Counted from the first letter of the stretch, positions 8,308 to 17,781 are shown. The stretch is DNA of 64,000 nt from Cohnella endophytica (GCF_003628305.1 NZ_RBZM01000009.1:1-64000), one strand, 5' to 3'. The notes: generated from the sequence alone by a model not told the origin. Numbers and translations: made by a program.

Positions 8308-9234
8308 TTAGCCCTTGACCGCGCCGACCGTCAACCCTTTAACGAAAAAGCGTTGGAAGAACGGATAGGCGAATACGATAGGACCGATACCGACGACGGC
8401 CATGGCCATCGTTACCGTCTCCGTAGGTAGTTGGAAATCGGGATTCTGGGCCAGGATCGCCGAGTACGCCGTTGAGTTGGCGCTGAGGAACGTAATGTCC
8501 AATAGAGCCTTATACATTTTGAATTGGATGCTGACCAAGCTGTCTTGATTGATAAACAGCAAGCTCATAAACCAATCATTCCAGTAAAGGAGCGTACAGA
8601 AGAGACCGACGGTCGCGAGCACGGGCAACGAAAGCGGCAGCACGATCTGCAGGAATATCCGCCATTCTCCCGCGCCGTCGATTTTCGCCGATTCCATAAG
8701 AGCCGGGGGTACCGAATTGGTGAAGAAAGTACGCAGGATGAGAACATAGAAGGGTTGCACGAAGTACGGAATCATGAGTACCCAGATCGTATCCCGCAAA
8801 TGAAAACCTTGCGTGTATAACAGATAGAAGGGAACCAATCCACTGTTGAACAGTAAGGTGAAGAACATGATGAAGGAGAAAATTTTGCGATGCTTGAAGT
8901 CCTGCCGGGAAATCGGATAGGCGTATAGGGCCATCGTGAGGAGCGCGATTAGCGTTCCGACAACCGTGACGAATATCGACACCCCGTAAGATCTTACGAT
9001 GCTTACCCAGTCGCTTATTAAGAAGTCGTAAGCCCCTGTGCTGAACTTCTCGGGCCAGAACTTATAACCGTTAATCAATACCAACTTCTCGTCCGAGAAG
9101 CTGACCATGATGACGAGGATGAGCGGAAGCACGCAAATTGCCGTATAGATCCAGAAAAACCCGTTTATGAAGAAGTTGGAAATGCTCGATATTTCGTTCA
9201 CGTTTTTACTTCGTTTTGCCGAAACTGTCGCCAT
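8308..9234 (-). CDS. Sugar ABC transporter permease (LplC/YtcP type)
   Basis: 308 residues with six predicted membrane helices. The EAA loop reads ESAKIDGAGEWRIFLQIVLP near residue 190, the site that contacts the ATPase. The C-terminus FFQRFFVKGLTVGAVKG is the typical ending of the second permease in carbohydrate (CUT1) importers. It lies 15 nt after the first permease and about 100 nt before the binding protein, so the three form one importer. Confidence 0.92.
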   Translation of the reverse strand: MATVSAKRSKNVNEISSISNFFINGFFWIYTAICVLPLILVIMVSFSDEKLVLINGYKFWPEKFSTGAYDFLISDWVSIVRSYGVSIFVTVVGTLIALLTMALYAYPISRQDFKHRKIFSFIMFFTLLFNSGLVPFYLLYTQGFHLRDTIWVLMIPYFVQPFYVLILRTFFTNSVPPALMESAKIDGAGEWRIFLQIVLPLSLPVLATVGLFCTLLYWNDWFMSLLFINQDSLVSIQFKMYKALLDITFLSANSTAYSAILAQNPDFQLPTETVTMAMAVVGIGPIVFAYPFFQRFFVKGLTVGAVKG

Positions 9235-9249
9235 GAATGCTCACCCCCC

Positions 9250-10242
9250 CTAGAACAATGCGTCATCTTTGCTGATTTTACGGATAAACAAGTTCGACAT
9301 GAATACCAACACGAAACCTACGACTGCTTGATAGAGACCTGCCGCGGAGGACATCCCGATGTCGCCGCTTACGATGAAGCCTTGATACACGTAAGTATCG
9401 ATGACGAGCGTCGTATCGTAGAGGATTCCCGAGTTGCGGGTCACTTGGAAGAACAAGCCGAAATCCGAGTAGAAAATACGGCCGATTTGCAATAACGTCA
9501 AAATAATAATGACCGGACGGATGAGCGGAATCGTGATACTCCAGATTTGACGCCATTTCGAAGCTCCGTCGATCGTTGCGGCTTCGAAGTACTCGTTATC
9601 GATTCCGATGATTGCCGCCAGGAACATAATCGCGTAATATCCGATATATTTCCAGGTGTTAACGAGCGGGAGAATGAACGGCCACCACTTCGACTCCGTA
9701 TACCAATCGATCGGATTCAGCCCGAACCAAGGAAGAACGACCTTGTTAATAATCCCGATGTCCGAATTCAAGAAGGCATATACTAAGTAAGAAATGACGA
9801 CCATCGACAGGAAATAGGGGAGGAACATCGTCGTTTGGTGAAACTTGGCCCACCGCCGGCTCCTCATCGCGTTGAACATGAGCGCCAACGCCACGCCGAT
9901 CACGATGTTCAAGAAAATAAATACGGCGTTGTATCCGATCGTGTTTCTCGTAATCGTCCAAGCATCCGTCGTGCTGAACAAATAGTTGAAGTTCTCCCAG
10001 CCCACCCACTTGCTGTCCAGGAAGCTTTGGACAAAGCTGTTGGACGTATATTCGATCTGTTTGAATGCGATCAGCGAGCCGATCATCGGAAGATAGTTGT
10101 TCATGAGCAATACGATCAACGCGGGGGCCATCATAATATAGAAGCTTCCGAATCTCTTCCAATAGCCTAGATTTTGTTTCGCGCGCGATTTCGTTTTCGT
10201 TGCCTTAGAGGCAATCGCTTCCGTTGCAGGTGTCATCCCCAT
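9250..10242 (-). CDS. Sugar ABC transporter permease (LplB type)
   Basis: About 330 residues with a cytoplasmic N-terminus rich in Lys and Arg, then six helices. The EAA loop is EAATIDGASKWRQIWSITIP. It is the first gene of the importer. Three in-frame ATGs lie within 15 nt (10248, 10242, 10236). The middle one is chosen because AAGG sits 6 nt upstream; the first would have almost no spacing. Confidence 0.9.
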   Translation of the reverse strand: MGMTPATEAIASKATKTKSRAKQNLGYWKRFGSFYIMMAPALIVLLMNNYLPMIGSLIAFKQIEYTSNSFVQSFLDSKWVGWENFNYLFSTTDAWTITRNTIGYNAVFIFLNIVIGVALALMFNAMRSRRWAKFHQTTMFLPYFLSMVVISYLVYAFLNSDIGIINKVVLPWFGLNPIDWYTESKWWPFILPLVNTWKYIGYYAIMFLAAIIGIDNEYFEAATIDGASKWRQIWSITIPLIRPVIIILTLLQIGRIFYSDFGLFFQVTRNSGILYDTTLVIDTYVYQGFIVSGDIGMSSAAGLYQAVVGFVLVFMSNLFIRKISKDDALF

Positions 10243-10369
10243 CACCATCCTTATCTCTCTTGTAGGTTAATTGTACCGGGGTGACGGGACTATGATCTAT
10301 CTACTGCGGTGACCGAAATAGCACTCCTGTGACATTTTGGAAACCTATCAAGCTAATCTTTTTGGATGC

Positions 10370-10390
10370 AAAAACGGCTCTCGCGAGCCG
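10370..10390 (-). terminator. Intrinsic terminator after the YesN-type regulator
   Basis: On the minus strand CGGCTC-GCGA-GAGCCG is followed by TTTTTGC, immediately after the stop codon. It separates the regulator pair from the importer genes. The space to 10242 probably holds the importer promoter (a TACAAT lies near 10270), but I cannot assign a -35. Confidence 0.85.
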
Positions 10391-10391
10391 C

Positions 10392-12005
10392 CTAATGCAA
10401 AATTTGATGTTTCTTGCGATATTCTTGGGGAGATAAACCCGTCATCTTCTTAAATAATTTAGCGAAATAGGAGAAATGCACGTAACCGACATCTTCCGCT
10501 ATGTTGCTTACTTTATCGTTCGTTTCGACAAGGTATCGCTTGGCGCGATCGATGCGCAACTGGGCGATATAGTCCGATAAGGAGAAGCCGGTTTCTTTCC
10601 GGAACATCCTTGATAAATACGCCGGATTTCGGTAGATCGAATGGGCGATATCGTCCCGGGTCAGCTCCGTATGCAGATTGTCCTGAATAAACGTTTGTAC
10701 CTTGGCAATGACCGCGGAAGTATCGCGATGGCGTTCCGCGAGCGCTTGCCCCATTTTCAGCACAATTTTCCCGGACCACGCCGCCAGTTGCAGCGCGGAT
10801 CGCGGTATCTGGGCATCCTTCAATTCGTTCATGGAGAACACGTCATAGATGGAGAAACCCTTGCGATAGGCAGACTGGTAGAGCATGTGAAGAATCCCGT
10901 ATTGAAATAGCTCCAACGCTTCGCGGCTTGCCGATTCGGCTTGCCAATTGTTCAACAATTCTTCGATACGCGAGACCAGCTCTTCATGTCCGCCGTTATC
11001 GAGTAGTGCTCCCCAGTCCGCGAAAGACGGAAGGGTGATTCCCATGCCGCTATTTGCCGATCCCTGTCCGGACAGCGTATCCAGCACGGACTGCGGCGCG
11101 GACACGTTGGCCCGTTCCATCTGTTGCAATCTCTCTATCGAGCCAGCAAGCTCGCCGATGTTCGTAGATTCACCTACGTAACAGGATACTCTGCAATGAA
11201 AATAACCGCTGCAGGCTTGTACATATTCCTGGCAACGCTGAAGCAATTCAGCACGGTTCGCTTGTTCGCCTTCCTTCATATAGAGCAGTACCATGTTAAG
11301 CTCGTTGCGATCTTGCAGCACCGTCCCCGGCCATTCGCTAAGGATCGTTTCCGCCGCCGCTTTCCGCAGGGCATACTCCATAATGCTCTCGTCCCGCGCA
11401 TCCAATTCCATGTCCCATTGCTCGATGCTGAGCAAGACGGGAAGCAGATTGCTGTCGGCATCCAGAGGAATGTTATAGTATTCGAATTGCCGATTGAGCC
11501 GCTCGGGGGATAAGCGCACCCGTCCGGACAACAGCTCCTGCCAGAAACGTTCGACCAATATGGGCAATTGATCCGACCATTGCCTCCGGTTGACGTCCAG
11601 CAACTCCTCGAACATCATTTGCTCTTTTCTCATTCCGATCTCCGCGATGGCGCGCTTTACGATCGTTTTTAACGCGTCGTGATCGACCGGCTTCAAGACG
11701 TAATCGAAGCACCCGTTGTGTAGCGCCTCTTGCGCGTAATCGAACCTGGCATGACCCGTGAGGAAAACCGTTAACGTCTGCGGCCGATGATCCTTAATCC
11801 AACGCAGCAGTTCCAAGCCGTTCAGGCCGGGCATCTCGATATCGGAGATGACCAGATCCACGGGATGCTCTTCGAGCAGACGGGTAGCCTGGTTCACGTC
11901 CTCGGCCTCCAGAATTTCCTGAATCGGCAAGTCGCTCCAATCGATCCCCTGCGTAATGCCCTTAAGGGCGTATATTTCATCATCGACGACGAGTACTCTA
12001 ACCAT
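10392..12005 (-). CDS. YesN-type response regulator with AraC DNA-binding domain
   Basis: 537 residues. An N-terminal receiver domain carries the phospho-acceptor in LVISDIEMPG and the lysine in LKPVD. A long middle linker follows, then a C-terminal AraC/XylS double helix-turn-helix (about 435-535, with IAHSIYRNPAYLSRMFRKETG and SNIAEDVGYVHFSYFAKLFKK). It is the partner of the kinase just upstream (26-nt gap). In Paenibacillus such pairs switch on the neighbouring sugar importer when an extracellular sugar is sensed; that target is inferred from position. Confidence 0.93.
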   Translation of the reverse strand: MVRVLVVDDEIYALKGITQGIDWSDLPIQEILEAEDVNQATRLLEEHPVDLVISDIEMPGLNGLELLRWIKDHRPQTLTVFLTGHARFDYAQEALHNGCFDYVLKPVDHDALKTIVKRAIAEIGMRKEQMMFEELLDVNRRQWSDQLPILVERFWQELLSGRVRLSPERLNRQFEYYNIPLDADSNLLPVLLSIEQWDMELDARDESIMEYALRKAAAETILSEWPGTVLQDRNELNMVLLYMKEGEQANRAELLQRCQEYVQACSGYFHCRVSCYVGESTNIGELAGSIERLQQMERANVSAPQSVLDTLSGQGSANSGMGITLPSFADWGALLDNGGHEELVSRIEELLNNWQAESASREALELFQYGILHMLYQSAYRKGFSIYDVFSMNELKDAQIPRSALQLAAWSGKIVLKMGQALAERHRDTSAVIAKVQTFIQDNLHTELTRDDIAHSIYRNPAYLSRMFRKETGFSLSDYIAQLRIDRAKRYLVETNDKVSNIAEDVGYVHFSYFAKLFKKMTGLSPQEYRKKHQILH

Positions 12006-12031
12006 CGTAATCCTCCTTGGTCTGGCGATGT

Positions 12032-13804
12032 TTATGCTCCGATCTCGAAAGTGTTCGGGCGCTGGATCGGCAGGCGTACCTTTACGATCGCCCCGCCGGA
12101 CTCTCCGTTTATGAAGGTAATTCCACCTTCTTCTCCGTACAGCATTCTAAATCGGCGAAGGATGTTCCAGATTCCGAGATGGTTCTCCCCCTCGTTCGCG
12201 AAATGCGTTCCGCTTCGCAAGTCGTCCAGGAACTCCTCCGGGAACCCGGGACCGTTGTCCGCGATCGTCAGGATAATGAACCGATCGGGCTCTTCCTCGT
12301 CATTGCCCGAAGCAATGCGAATATGAAAAGGCAACCCGTCTTGCACTTTTTTGTAGAATCCGTGAATGACGGAATTTTCGACGAAAGGCTGCAAGAGAAG
12401 CGGCGACAACTCCACCTGCAGATGCTCGGGAAGCACCTCGATGTCGTATTCCAGCTTCGTGACGTAACGTATTTTCTGGATCTCCAGATAATGCTCGATA
12501 TGCCGAATCTCATCCTCGAGAGGCAATACCGTGCGATGTCCGAGCATCAGGAAGCGGAAATAATCGGCCAAGTGCAAGCTTAGCTTCTGCACCGACTTGA
12601 AGTCCTTTAACGCCGCGAGATTATAAATAATATTAAGGCTGTTCATATAGAAATGCGGATTGATCTGAATCTGCAAGTGCTTGTACTCCGCCTTCTGGAC
12701 GCGAATCTGTTCCTCGTATACGTCGATCTTGAGCTTCTCGATCTGTTCGGCCATCAAGTTAAACGTTCCCGACATGAAGGCAAATTCGCTATTGTCCGTA
12801 TTGATCGGCATCCGAACGTCGAATCGTCCTTGACCTAGCTTGCGCATTCCGCGTACGAGCCCAACCAAGGGTTTAAACATAACTCTCTGCAGGAATACCA
12901 AATACAAAGAAAGCACGATGGCAACGATTAACGGGATCCAGACGTAGAGCATCTTTTGGAAAAAAGGAAGGTTTTTTAAAATATACGTTTCGGGAATGAC
13001 GATCATATAGTGGATATCCGAAATCCCGGACGGTTGCGTGATGACGAGATAATGATTTTTGTTCCACGACGTTCGCCCTTGTTTGGTCATCTCCACGATA
13101 TCTTTGTGCACGACCGTTTCCTCGACGACCGGTAACGGCGAATTCGTCAGCGCGTTGCCCTCCGAATCGACGACGAACGTAGACCCTTCCGGTCCCACGT
13201 CGAACTTGCTTACCTCTTCGTTTAAACGATCGACTTGCACGAGTGCCCCCATATACACTCCGAAGCCTAAATCAACGGTTTTAATTAAATAATTGGTATC
13301 CTTGGGAATGGAGAAACGCTCCCAGCGTTGGGTTTCTTGCGGCAAATCCTTGGAGGCGAGCTTCGTGGTGTAATCTAGCAAGGCGGATTGAACTTCCGCG
13401 AAGTGAAAGCTATACTGCGTGGAGAAAAACATGTCGTCGTCTTTGCGGGAATAGACGAAAAAAGTGTCTACTTTATTATAATAACCGGTATCCTGCAGGA
13501 ACCGCTGCGTCAGCACCATCTTGACCATCGTGTAATCGGAATCGTCTTCCGCTAAAGATAAAGCCTGCAAGGACTGAATGTCCGAATCGGTTCTCATCCG
13601 GTACAAATATCTCATCGTCTCCTGCAGAATGGCGTCGTTATTCCTCACCTGCTGCGCCATTAAGTTGTTATAGTGAAGCGATATTTGATCACGAACGACG
13701 TTTGTCGCATAAATATTGTTATAGATTAGAAATAGCACCATGGGCGCGATCATAAGCAGAAAACCAAATACGATCTTGAACCGTACAGACTGCCAAAACG
13801 ACAT
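12032..13804 (-). CDS. YesM-type sensor histidine kinase
   Basis: 590 residues. A membrane helix at about 10-30, a large extracellular Cache-like sensing region, a second helix near 285-308, and a HAMP domain with LVRGMRKLGQGRF. The His_kinase family segment has the phospho-accepting histidine in QINPHFYMNSLN, and the HATPase domain has FVENSVIHGF (N box) and IADNGPGFPEE (G box). It is predicted to phosphorylate the adjacent YesN-type regulator in response to a sugar or cell-wall signal. Confidence 0.93.
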   Translation of the reverse strand: MSFWQSVRFKIVFGFLLMIAPMVLFLIYNNIYATNVVRDQISLHYNNLMAQQVRNNDAILQETMRYLYRMRTDSDIQSLQALSLAEDDSDYTMVKMVLTQRFLQDTGYYNKVDTFFVYSRKDDDMFFSTQYSFHFAEVQSALLDYTTKLASKDLPQETQRWERFSIPKDTNYLIKTVDLGFGVYMGALVQVDRLNEEVSKFDVGPEGSTFVVDSEGNALTNSPLPVVEETVVHKDIVEMTKQGRTSWNKNHYLVITQPSGISDIHYMIVIPETYILKNLPFFQKMLYVWIPLIVAIVLSLYLVFLQRVMFKPLVGLVRGMRKLGQGRFDVRMPINTDNSEFAFMSGTFNLMAEQIEKLKIDVYEEQIRVQKAEYKHLQIQINPHFYMNSLNIIYNLAALKDFKSVQKLSLHLADYFRFLMLGHRTVLPLEDEIRHIEHYLEIQKIRYVTKLEYDIEVLPEHLQVELSPLLLQPFVENSVIHGFYKKVQDGLPFHIRIASGNDEEEPDRFIILTIADNGPGFPEEFLDDLRSGTHFANEGENHLGIWNILRRFRMLYGEEGGITFINGESGGAIVKVRLPIQRPNTFEIGA

Positions 13805-13891
13805 GAATTCTCACCCTCGGAGCTAGTCTTCGTTCCGCTTTTAGCATACCGCACGCCAATGAAAGCGGCAACATAAATCCAATGCCCGACA

Positions 13892-13924
13892 ACAAAGAAA
13901 CCGGTCTCTCGGGGAGCCGGTTTC
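13892..13924 (-). terminator. Intrinsic terminator after yerC
   Basis: On the minus strand GAAACCGG and CCGGTTTC form a stem followed by TTTGTTG, about 50 nt after the yerC stop. Confidence 0.8.
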
Positions 13925-13974
13925 TCGAACTATGCTATCGTTACTAAATGTTAATCGCAATGCTAGGATAGAAA

Positions 13975-14295
13975 CTACTCTACCTCGGCTACCGCTTCGT
14001 TGCCGAAACGGCCTAACCGTTCCAGCGACATCTTGTACCCGTCGTTGCCGTAATTCAAGCACCGTTTGACCCGGGAGATCGTTGCCGTGCTCGCTCCCGT
14101 TTCCGATTCGATCTGATTATACGTATGCCCTTTGCCGAGCATCCGCGCAACCTCGAGTCTTTGCGACAAGGACTGAATCTCATTCACCGTGCACAAGTCG
14201 TCGAAAAATACGTAACACTCCTCGACGTTCTTTAAGGTCAGAATCGCTTCGAATAGTTGATCTATCGATTTATCGTTAAGCTTTTTAAGTTGCAT
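13975..14295 (-). CDS. yerC: YerC/TrpR-family DNA-binding protein
   Basis: 106 residues, all helical. The pattern FFDDLCTVNEIQSLSQRLEVARML followed by YNQIESETGASTATISRVKRCL is the TrpR-like helix-turn-helix of the YerC/YecD family. These are small dimeric repressors; in Bacilli YerC is linked to amino-acid or general gene control and its ligand is not settled. The ATG at 14295 follows GAAAGGGTG by about 7 nt and matches the usual N-terminus MQLKKLNDKSIDQLFEAI. The longer frame from 14319 lacks a site. The gene stands alone with its own terminator. Confidence 0.88.
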   Translation of the reverse strand: MQLKKLNDKSIDQLFEAILTLKNVEECYVFFDDLCTVNEIQSLSQRLEVARMLGKGHTYNQIESETGASTATISRVKRCLNYGNDGYKMSLERLGRFGNEAVAEVE

Positions 14296-14469
14296 CAGGC
14301 CGCACCCTTTCACTCTCACGCTTTGGTTCCATTGTACTTCGTACCTGCCAATACTTCAAGCGTCACCGTATTCACGCATTACAGAAGTAAAATGTTTCTG
14401 GGCCCGGGCATTCGTCCACGCCCGATGCCCACGAATGTCATAAGCTAACATTAAAAAGGGTGTGACTCC

Positions 14470-14898
14470 ATGAACGAATCGCAATCGCCCCCCATACGCA
14501 GTTGGACGTCAGACTTCGGACAGGATCAATTCCCGGGAATCGAAGACTCGTTCTCCGGTCCTCCCGCCGTCATAAATCCGACCGCAATCGTTCCCGCGCC
14601 AACGGCGACTCCTACGAAGGCCAAGGGGGGGCTCCCCTTTAACCTGACCAACCTCGGCGATCTGAAGGCGATGGTCGATCGCATGGGCGGCATCGAAGGG
14701 GTACTCTCGACGATGGGCAAAGTGCAGAAGTTCATGTCCACGATGCAACAGATAGCCCCCATGATCAAGTTATTCATGGGCAACAAAGGGAAAAAATCCG
14801 CGTCCGCCACCAAGAAGAGCCCGACCACGCGCAGGCGTAAGACGACTCGGCCGTCTGCAGGTAAAGGGCGTTCGAAGAAAAGCGGCAAACGTCGTTAA
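14470..14898 (+). CDS. Unknown basic protein with a Met-rich helix
   Basis: 142 residues. The N-terminal third is acidic and Pro-rich. The middle (about 54-102, LGDLKAMVDRMGGIEGVLST followed by MQQIAPMIKLFM) is an amphipathic Met-rich helical segment. The last 40 residues are very basic (repeated Lys, Arg, Thr, Ser) and could bind nucleic acid or polyanions. The middle faintly recalls YqfQ/YppG-type Bacillus proteins, but I do not claim membership. The start is chosen because AAAGGGTGTG lies 6-8 nt upstream of ATG 14470. It is the only plus-strand gene in this part and ends in a bidirectional terminator. Confidence 0.7.
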   Translation: MNESQSPPIRSWTSDFGQDQFPGIEDSFSGPPAVINPTAIVPAPTATPTKAKGGLPFNLTNLGDLKAMVDRMGGIEGVLSTMGKVQKFMSTMQQIAPMIKLFMGNKGKKSASATKKSPTTRRRKTTRPSAGKGRSKKSGKRR

Positions 14899-14903
14899 CC
14901 GCG

Positions 14904-14946
14904 AAAACTGGCCTCAAGCAGCTTACGCTGCCTCAGGCCAGTTTTT
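14904..14946. terminator. Bidirectional terminator between convergent genes
   Basis: AAAACTGGCCT and AGGCCAGTTTTT form a long stem whose inner part (AAGCAGC / GCTGCCT) also pairs. Both strands carry a T run, serving the plus-strand basic protein and the minus-strand DUF1861 gene. Confidence 0.92.
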
Positions 14947-14951
14947 GCTTT

Positions 14952-15896
14952 CTAGGACTCGTATTCCAAGAAAGGATCCGGGATGACGATCACGTGGGCT
15001 TCCGCATCGCTGACTCCCGTGTAGAGAGTAGCGGTGCCGTCTCCATGTCTCACGATTCCTCCGCTGAAGATAACGTCCTTCAAGTCAGCCCTCTTGGCGG
15101 GACCATCCGGAAACATGCTGCGAGTGGCGATCAGTTTTATGGGCGTATAGCGATCATTGTCGGGGTTGTAGGCGAATACCATGGGATAATAATGCCGAAT
15201 GTTATTGTCTTCCATCCAGGCGATGTGCCCGAGTACGCCGATCGCGCCCCCCGCCAGCTGATGGGCTTCATTCGCCCCTCCCCACTCGTCGGGAAGGAAT
15301 TGGTTCCGCAGCAGCTTCGCTCCCAAGATCGTCTCCTCCGTCAATTCCTCCAAAGTCTCGATCTCCGTATAACCGATGAGCGCGCGCGCCCCATCTACCA
15401 TCATAGGCCTTGTAAACACGCCGATCCGGCCATTCTCGAGCCCAATCAAGCGAATGTCTTTCATCGTCAGCGGACCTTTGGCGAAAGGCTCCAGATCGTT
15501 CACGGAATGCCCGCGGTAAAATACGGTTCTCCAAGAAGTTACGTAGTGCGGATCGTCCCCGTCGAAATACACCTCGACGCCTCCGAATACGAGTTCCTCC
15601 CCGATAAAGGTGAAGAAAGGATCCTGCAGGGAGAATACGGGCGCGCCGTTGCGAGGCACCCATTCTCCATGGCGTTCGACGAAGAACACCACTTCCGACG
15701 ATTCCTTATCGCGATCCTCTACCCTGCCGGCGATAACGGGTTCTCCATGATCCAGGAACGGAGCGCATATGTTGTAGACATCGCGCTTCCCTACCCCGGA
15801 GAACACGAGTCTAAGCCCTTCGAACTCATGAGACTTCGCCGTGAATTCCTTTAACAACTCGACACTCGATTTCGCCTGATCCGTATATGCAAGCAT
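14952..15896 (-). CDS. DUF1861 family protein (probable beta-propeller, GH130-related)
   Basis: 314 residues, no signal peptide, so cytosolic. Phrases such as DVYNICAPFLDHGEPVIAGR, GRIGVFTRPMM, DEWGGANEAHQLAGGAIGVLGHIA and KDVIFSGGIVR are characteristic of DUF1861 (PF08950). Members are thought to be five-bladed propellers related to mannoside phosphorylases of family GH130; that enzymatic role is inference. A GGAGGAC site lies 6 nt before the ATG. It stands alone between a terminator and the phosphate transporter, so context gives no substrate. Confidence 0.78.
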   Translation of the reverse strand: MLAYTDQAKSSVELLKEFTAKSHEFEGLRLVFSGVGKRDVYNICAPFLDHGEPVIAGRVEDRDKESSEVVFFVERHGEWVPRNGAPVFSLQDPFFTFIGEELVFGGVEVYFDGDDPHYVTSWRTVFYRGHSVNDLEPFAKGPLTMKDIRLIGLENGRIGVFTRPMMVDGARALIGYTEIETLEELTEETILGAKLLRNQFLPDEWGGANEAHQLAGGAIGVLGHIAWMEDNNIRHYYPMVFAYNPDNDRYTPIKLIATRSMFPDGPAKRADLKDVIFSGGIVRHGDGTATLYTGVSDAEAHVIVIPDPFLEYES

Positions 15897-15945
15897 GTGT
15901 GTCCTCCAGACTAAATAGAGATGACGGCAACCTTAACTACCCGAA

Positions 15946-16947
15946 TTAGTGGAGGAACAAACTTAAGACGTAATAAATGAGCATCGAGAGCACTCCGACG
16001 ACCGGTATCGTAATCACCCAAGTCATGACGATCCGGCCGGCCATACTCCACTTTACTCCGGAAAATTTCTTGGCCGATCCGACACCCAGAATGGAGGACG
16101 TAATCGCGTGCGTCGTGCTGACCGGGAAATGGGACAACGTCGCCGACAAGATGACGGAAGCAGACCCTAGATCCGCCGAGAAGCCGCTCATCGGATCGAT
16201 TTTGAATATTTTCGTGCCCATCGTTTTGATGATTTTCCATCCGCCGATCGATGTTCCGAGCGCCATGGCAAGCGCCGCGGACAGCTTAACCCAGAGAGGA
16301 ATATCCAAGTCCGGCTGGATTTTGGCCGTAACCAGCGCCAGCGTAATGATTCCCATCGCTTTCTGCGCGTCGTTCGTGCCGTGGGTGAACGATTGGAACG
16401 CCGCCGTCAGCACTTGTCCGAAGCGGAATAATTTATTGACTTGATGCGGACTGGAGTTGGCGAACACCCGCTTCAGCACGAACATGATGCAATATCCCAC
16501 GACGAATGCGATGATCGGAGACAGAATCAGCCATTTGATAATGGTCGTGAATCCCGAATAGTTAATTCCGTTCCATCCTTCCGATGCGATAGCCGCTCCC
16601 GCGAGGGCACCGATAATCGCATGCGAAGAGGAAGAAGGAATAGCCATCCACCAAGTAATCAAGTTCCAGAGGATTGCCGCGAGAAGAGTGGCGATGACGA
16701 CCGTCAGTCCGTGCTGAAGCTTGAACGGGTCCGCGATCTTGCCGCCGATCGTCTTGGCGACTCCCGTGAACATAAGTGCGCCGACTAAGTTCATGACGGA
16801 CGCTAGAATAATGGCGCGTCTTGGAGTCAGGGCGCGCGTCGAAACGGACGTCGCGATGGCGTTCGCCGTGTCGTGAAATCCGTTAATGAAATCGAATCCG
16901 AGTGCCAGCACAACGATAACGACGACTAGCCAGTGAGTATAATCCAT
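15946..16947 (-). CDS. pit: Low-affinity inorganic phosphate transporter (PiT family)
   Basis: 333 residues, about ten helices. The duplicated PiT signatures GFDFINGFHDTANAIATSVSTRAL at the N-terminus and FTHGTNDAQKAMGIITLAL in the second half carry the phosphate-binding Asn and Asp residues. It imports metal-phosphate complexes driven by the proton gradient. MDYTHWLVVV (16947) is chosen as the N-terminus, although the site upstream is weak; an in-frame TTG start at 16977 would abut the DUF47 stop. It is co-transcribed with the accessory protein upstream. Confidence 0.92.
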   Translation of the reverse strand: MDYTHWLVVVIVVLALGFDFINGFHDTANAIATSVSTRALTPRRAIILASVMNLVGALMFTGVAKTIGGKIADPFKLQHGLTVVIATLLAAILWNLITWWMAIPSSSSHAIIGALAGAAIASEGWNGINYSGFTTIIKWLILSPIIAFVVGYCIMFVLKRVFANSSPHQVNKLFRFGQVLTAAFQSFTHGTNDAQKAMGIITLALVTAKIQPDLDIPLWVKLSAALAMALGTSIGGWKIIKTMGTKIFKIDPMSGFSADLGSASVILSATLSHFPVSTTHAITSSILGVGSAKKFSGVKWSMAGRIVMTWVITIPVVGVLSMLIYYVLSLFLH

Positions 16948-16977
16948 GATATTCGTTTCCGTCCCCGCTTGCGCCAA

Positions 16978-17592
16978 TCAAGAATTGCGCATAATTATGG
17001 ATTGCAGCGTGTTGGCGACATCCTCGCAGGAGTCGGTCGTTTGCTCCAAACGCTCGTAGATTTCTTTATGTTTAATCAATTCGATCGGATCCTTCACGTT
17101 CTGGAACAGATGCTTGATGCCTTGGCGCATCAACTCGTCGCCTTCGTTCTCCAGTTCGTTGATCGTGACGCAATGCGGCTGCATCGCCAGCAATTTTTTC
17201 TGGGTCAGCAAATAGATCGCCGATTTGATTTCTTGCGCGCTGCGTCGCAGGCAATCGCCGAACTTGCGAATGAATGGATCGGCCTTCGTCACTTGGTACA
17301 TCTCGAATCGCGAAGCGCAAGCTTCGATTCCGTCCAAGACGTCGTCCAGCTTCTTGATCAGCTCCATTATGTCCTCGCGCTCGATCGGCGTGATGAACGT
17401 CTTGTTGAGCTCCGTCAGAATAATATGAGTGCAATTGTCGCCTTTATGTTCGTATTCTTTCATTTCCTTGGCGAATGCGCTCACGTTCGGCAGATCTCCG
17501 TTCACCGCGACTGCGAAACGTTCGACCGTTTGGAGAATAATGTCTGCCATTTCCTCCAATGTCTTAAAAAAGATGTCTTTTTTCCGAAACAC
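16978..17592 (-). CDS. DUF47 (PhoU-like) accessory protein of the phosphate transporter
   Basis: 204 residues, helical, PhoU-like: VNGDLPNVSAFAKEMKEYEHKGD and LEMYQVTKADPFIRKFGDCL-type segments, with acidic clusters for metal binding. DUF47 proteins pair with PiT transporters and are thought to gate them. A GTG start at 17592 is chosen, 5-6 nt after AGAAGGGC, giving the standard N-terminus VFRKKDIFFKTLEEMADII. The longer frame from 17646 begins in the promoter region. It sits directly upstream of pit with 30 nt between. Confidence 0.88.
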   Translation of the reverse strand: MFRKKDIFFKTLEEMADIILQTVERFAVAVNGDLPNVSAFAKEMKEYEHKGDNCTHIILTELNKTFITPIEREDIMELIKKLDDVLDGIEACASRFEMYQVTKADPFIRKFGDCLRRSAQEIKSAIYLLTQKKLLAMQPHCVTINELENEGDELMRQGIKHLFQNVKDPIELIKHKEIYERLEQTTDSCEDVANTLQSIIMRNS

Positions 17593-17638
17593 GGATAGCC
17601 CTTCTTTCCCATGTGTGTAGCTGATCGTTTTACATACC

Positions 17639-17666
17639 GTTAACATAGGGTTAATATCCCGTTAAC
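17639..17666 (-). promoter_or_regulatory. Pho-box-like triple direct repeat before the DUF47-pit operon
   Basis: On the minus strand TTAACG, TTAACC and TTAACG recur at exactly 11-bp intervals, matching the TTHAYA-N5 design of Bacillus PhoP boxes. A candidate -10 (TAGAAT, 17673-17678) lies just upstream of the repeats, which would suit repression. A promoter further downstream would suit activation. Control by PhoP is inferred. Confidence 0.5.
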
Positions 17667-17781
17667 TTACTTATTCTATCACAGCCCGGACGGGCTTTGT
17701 ATAGCCCTCTTTTCCCGCATGTGACACTTTTTTTAAGTTTCACCTAGTTTCGGCAAACCTACTCCCTTATTATTGGAAACT

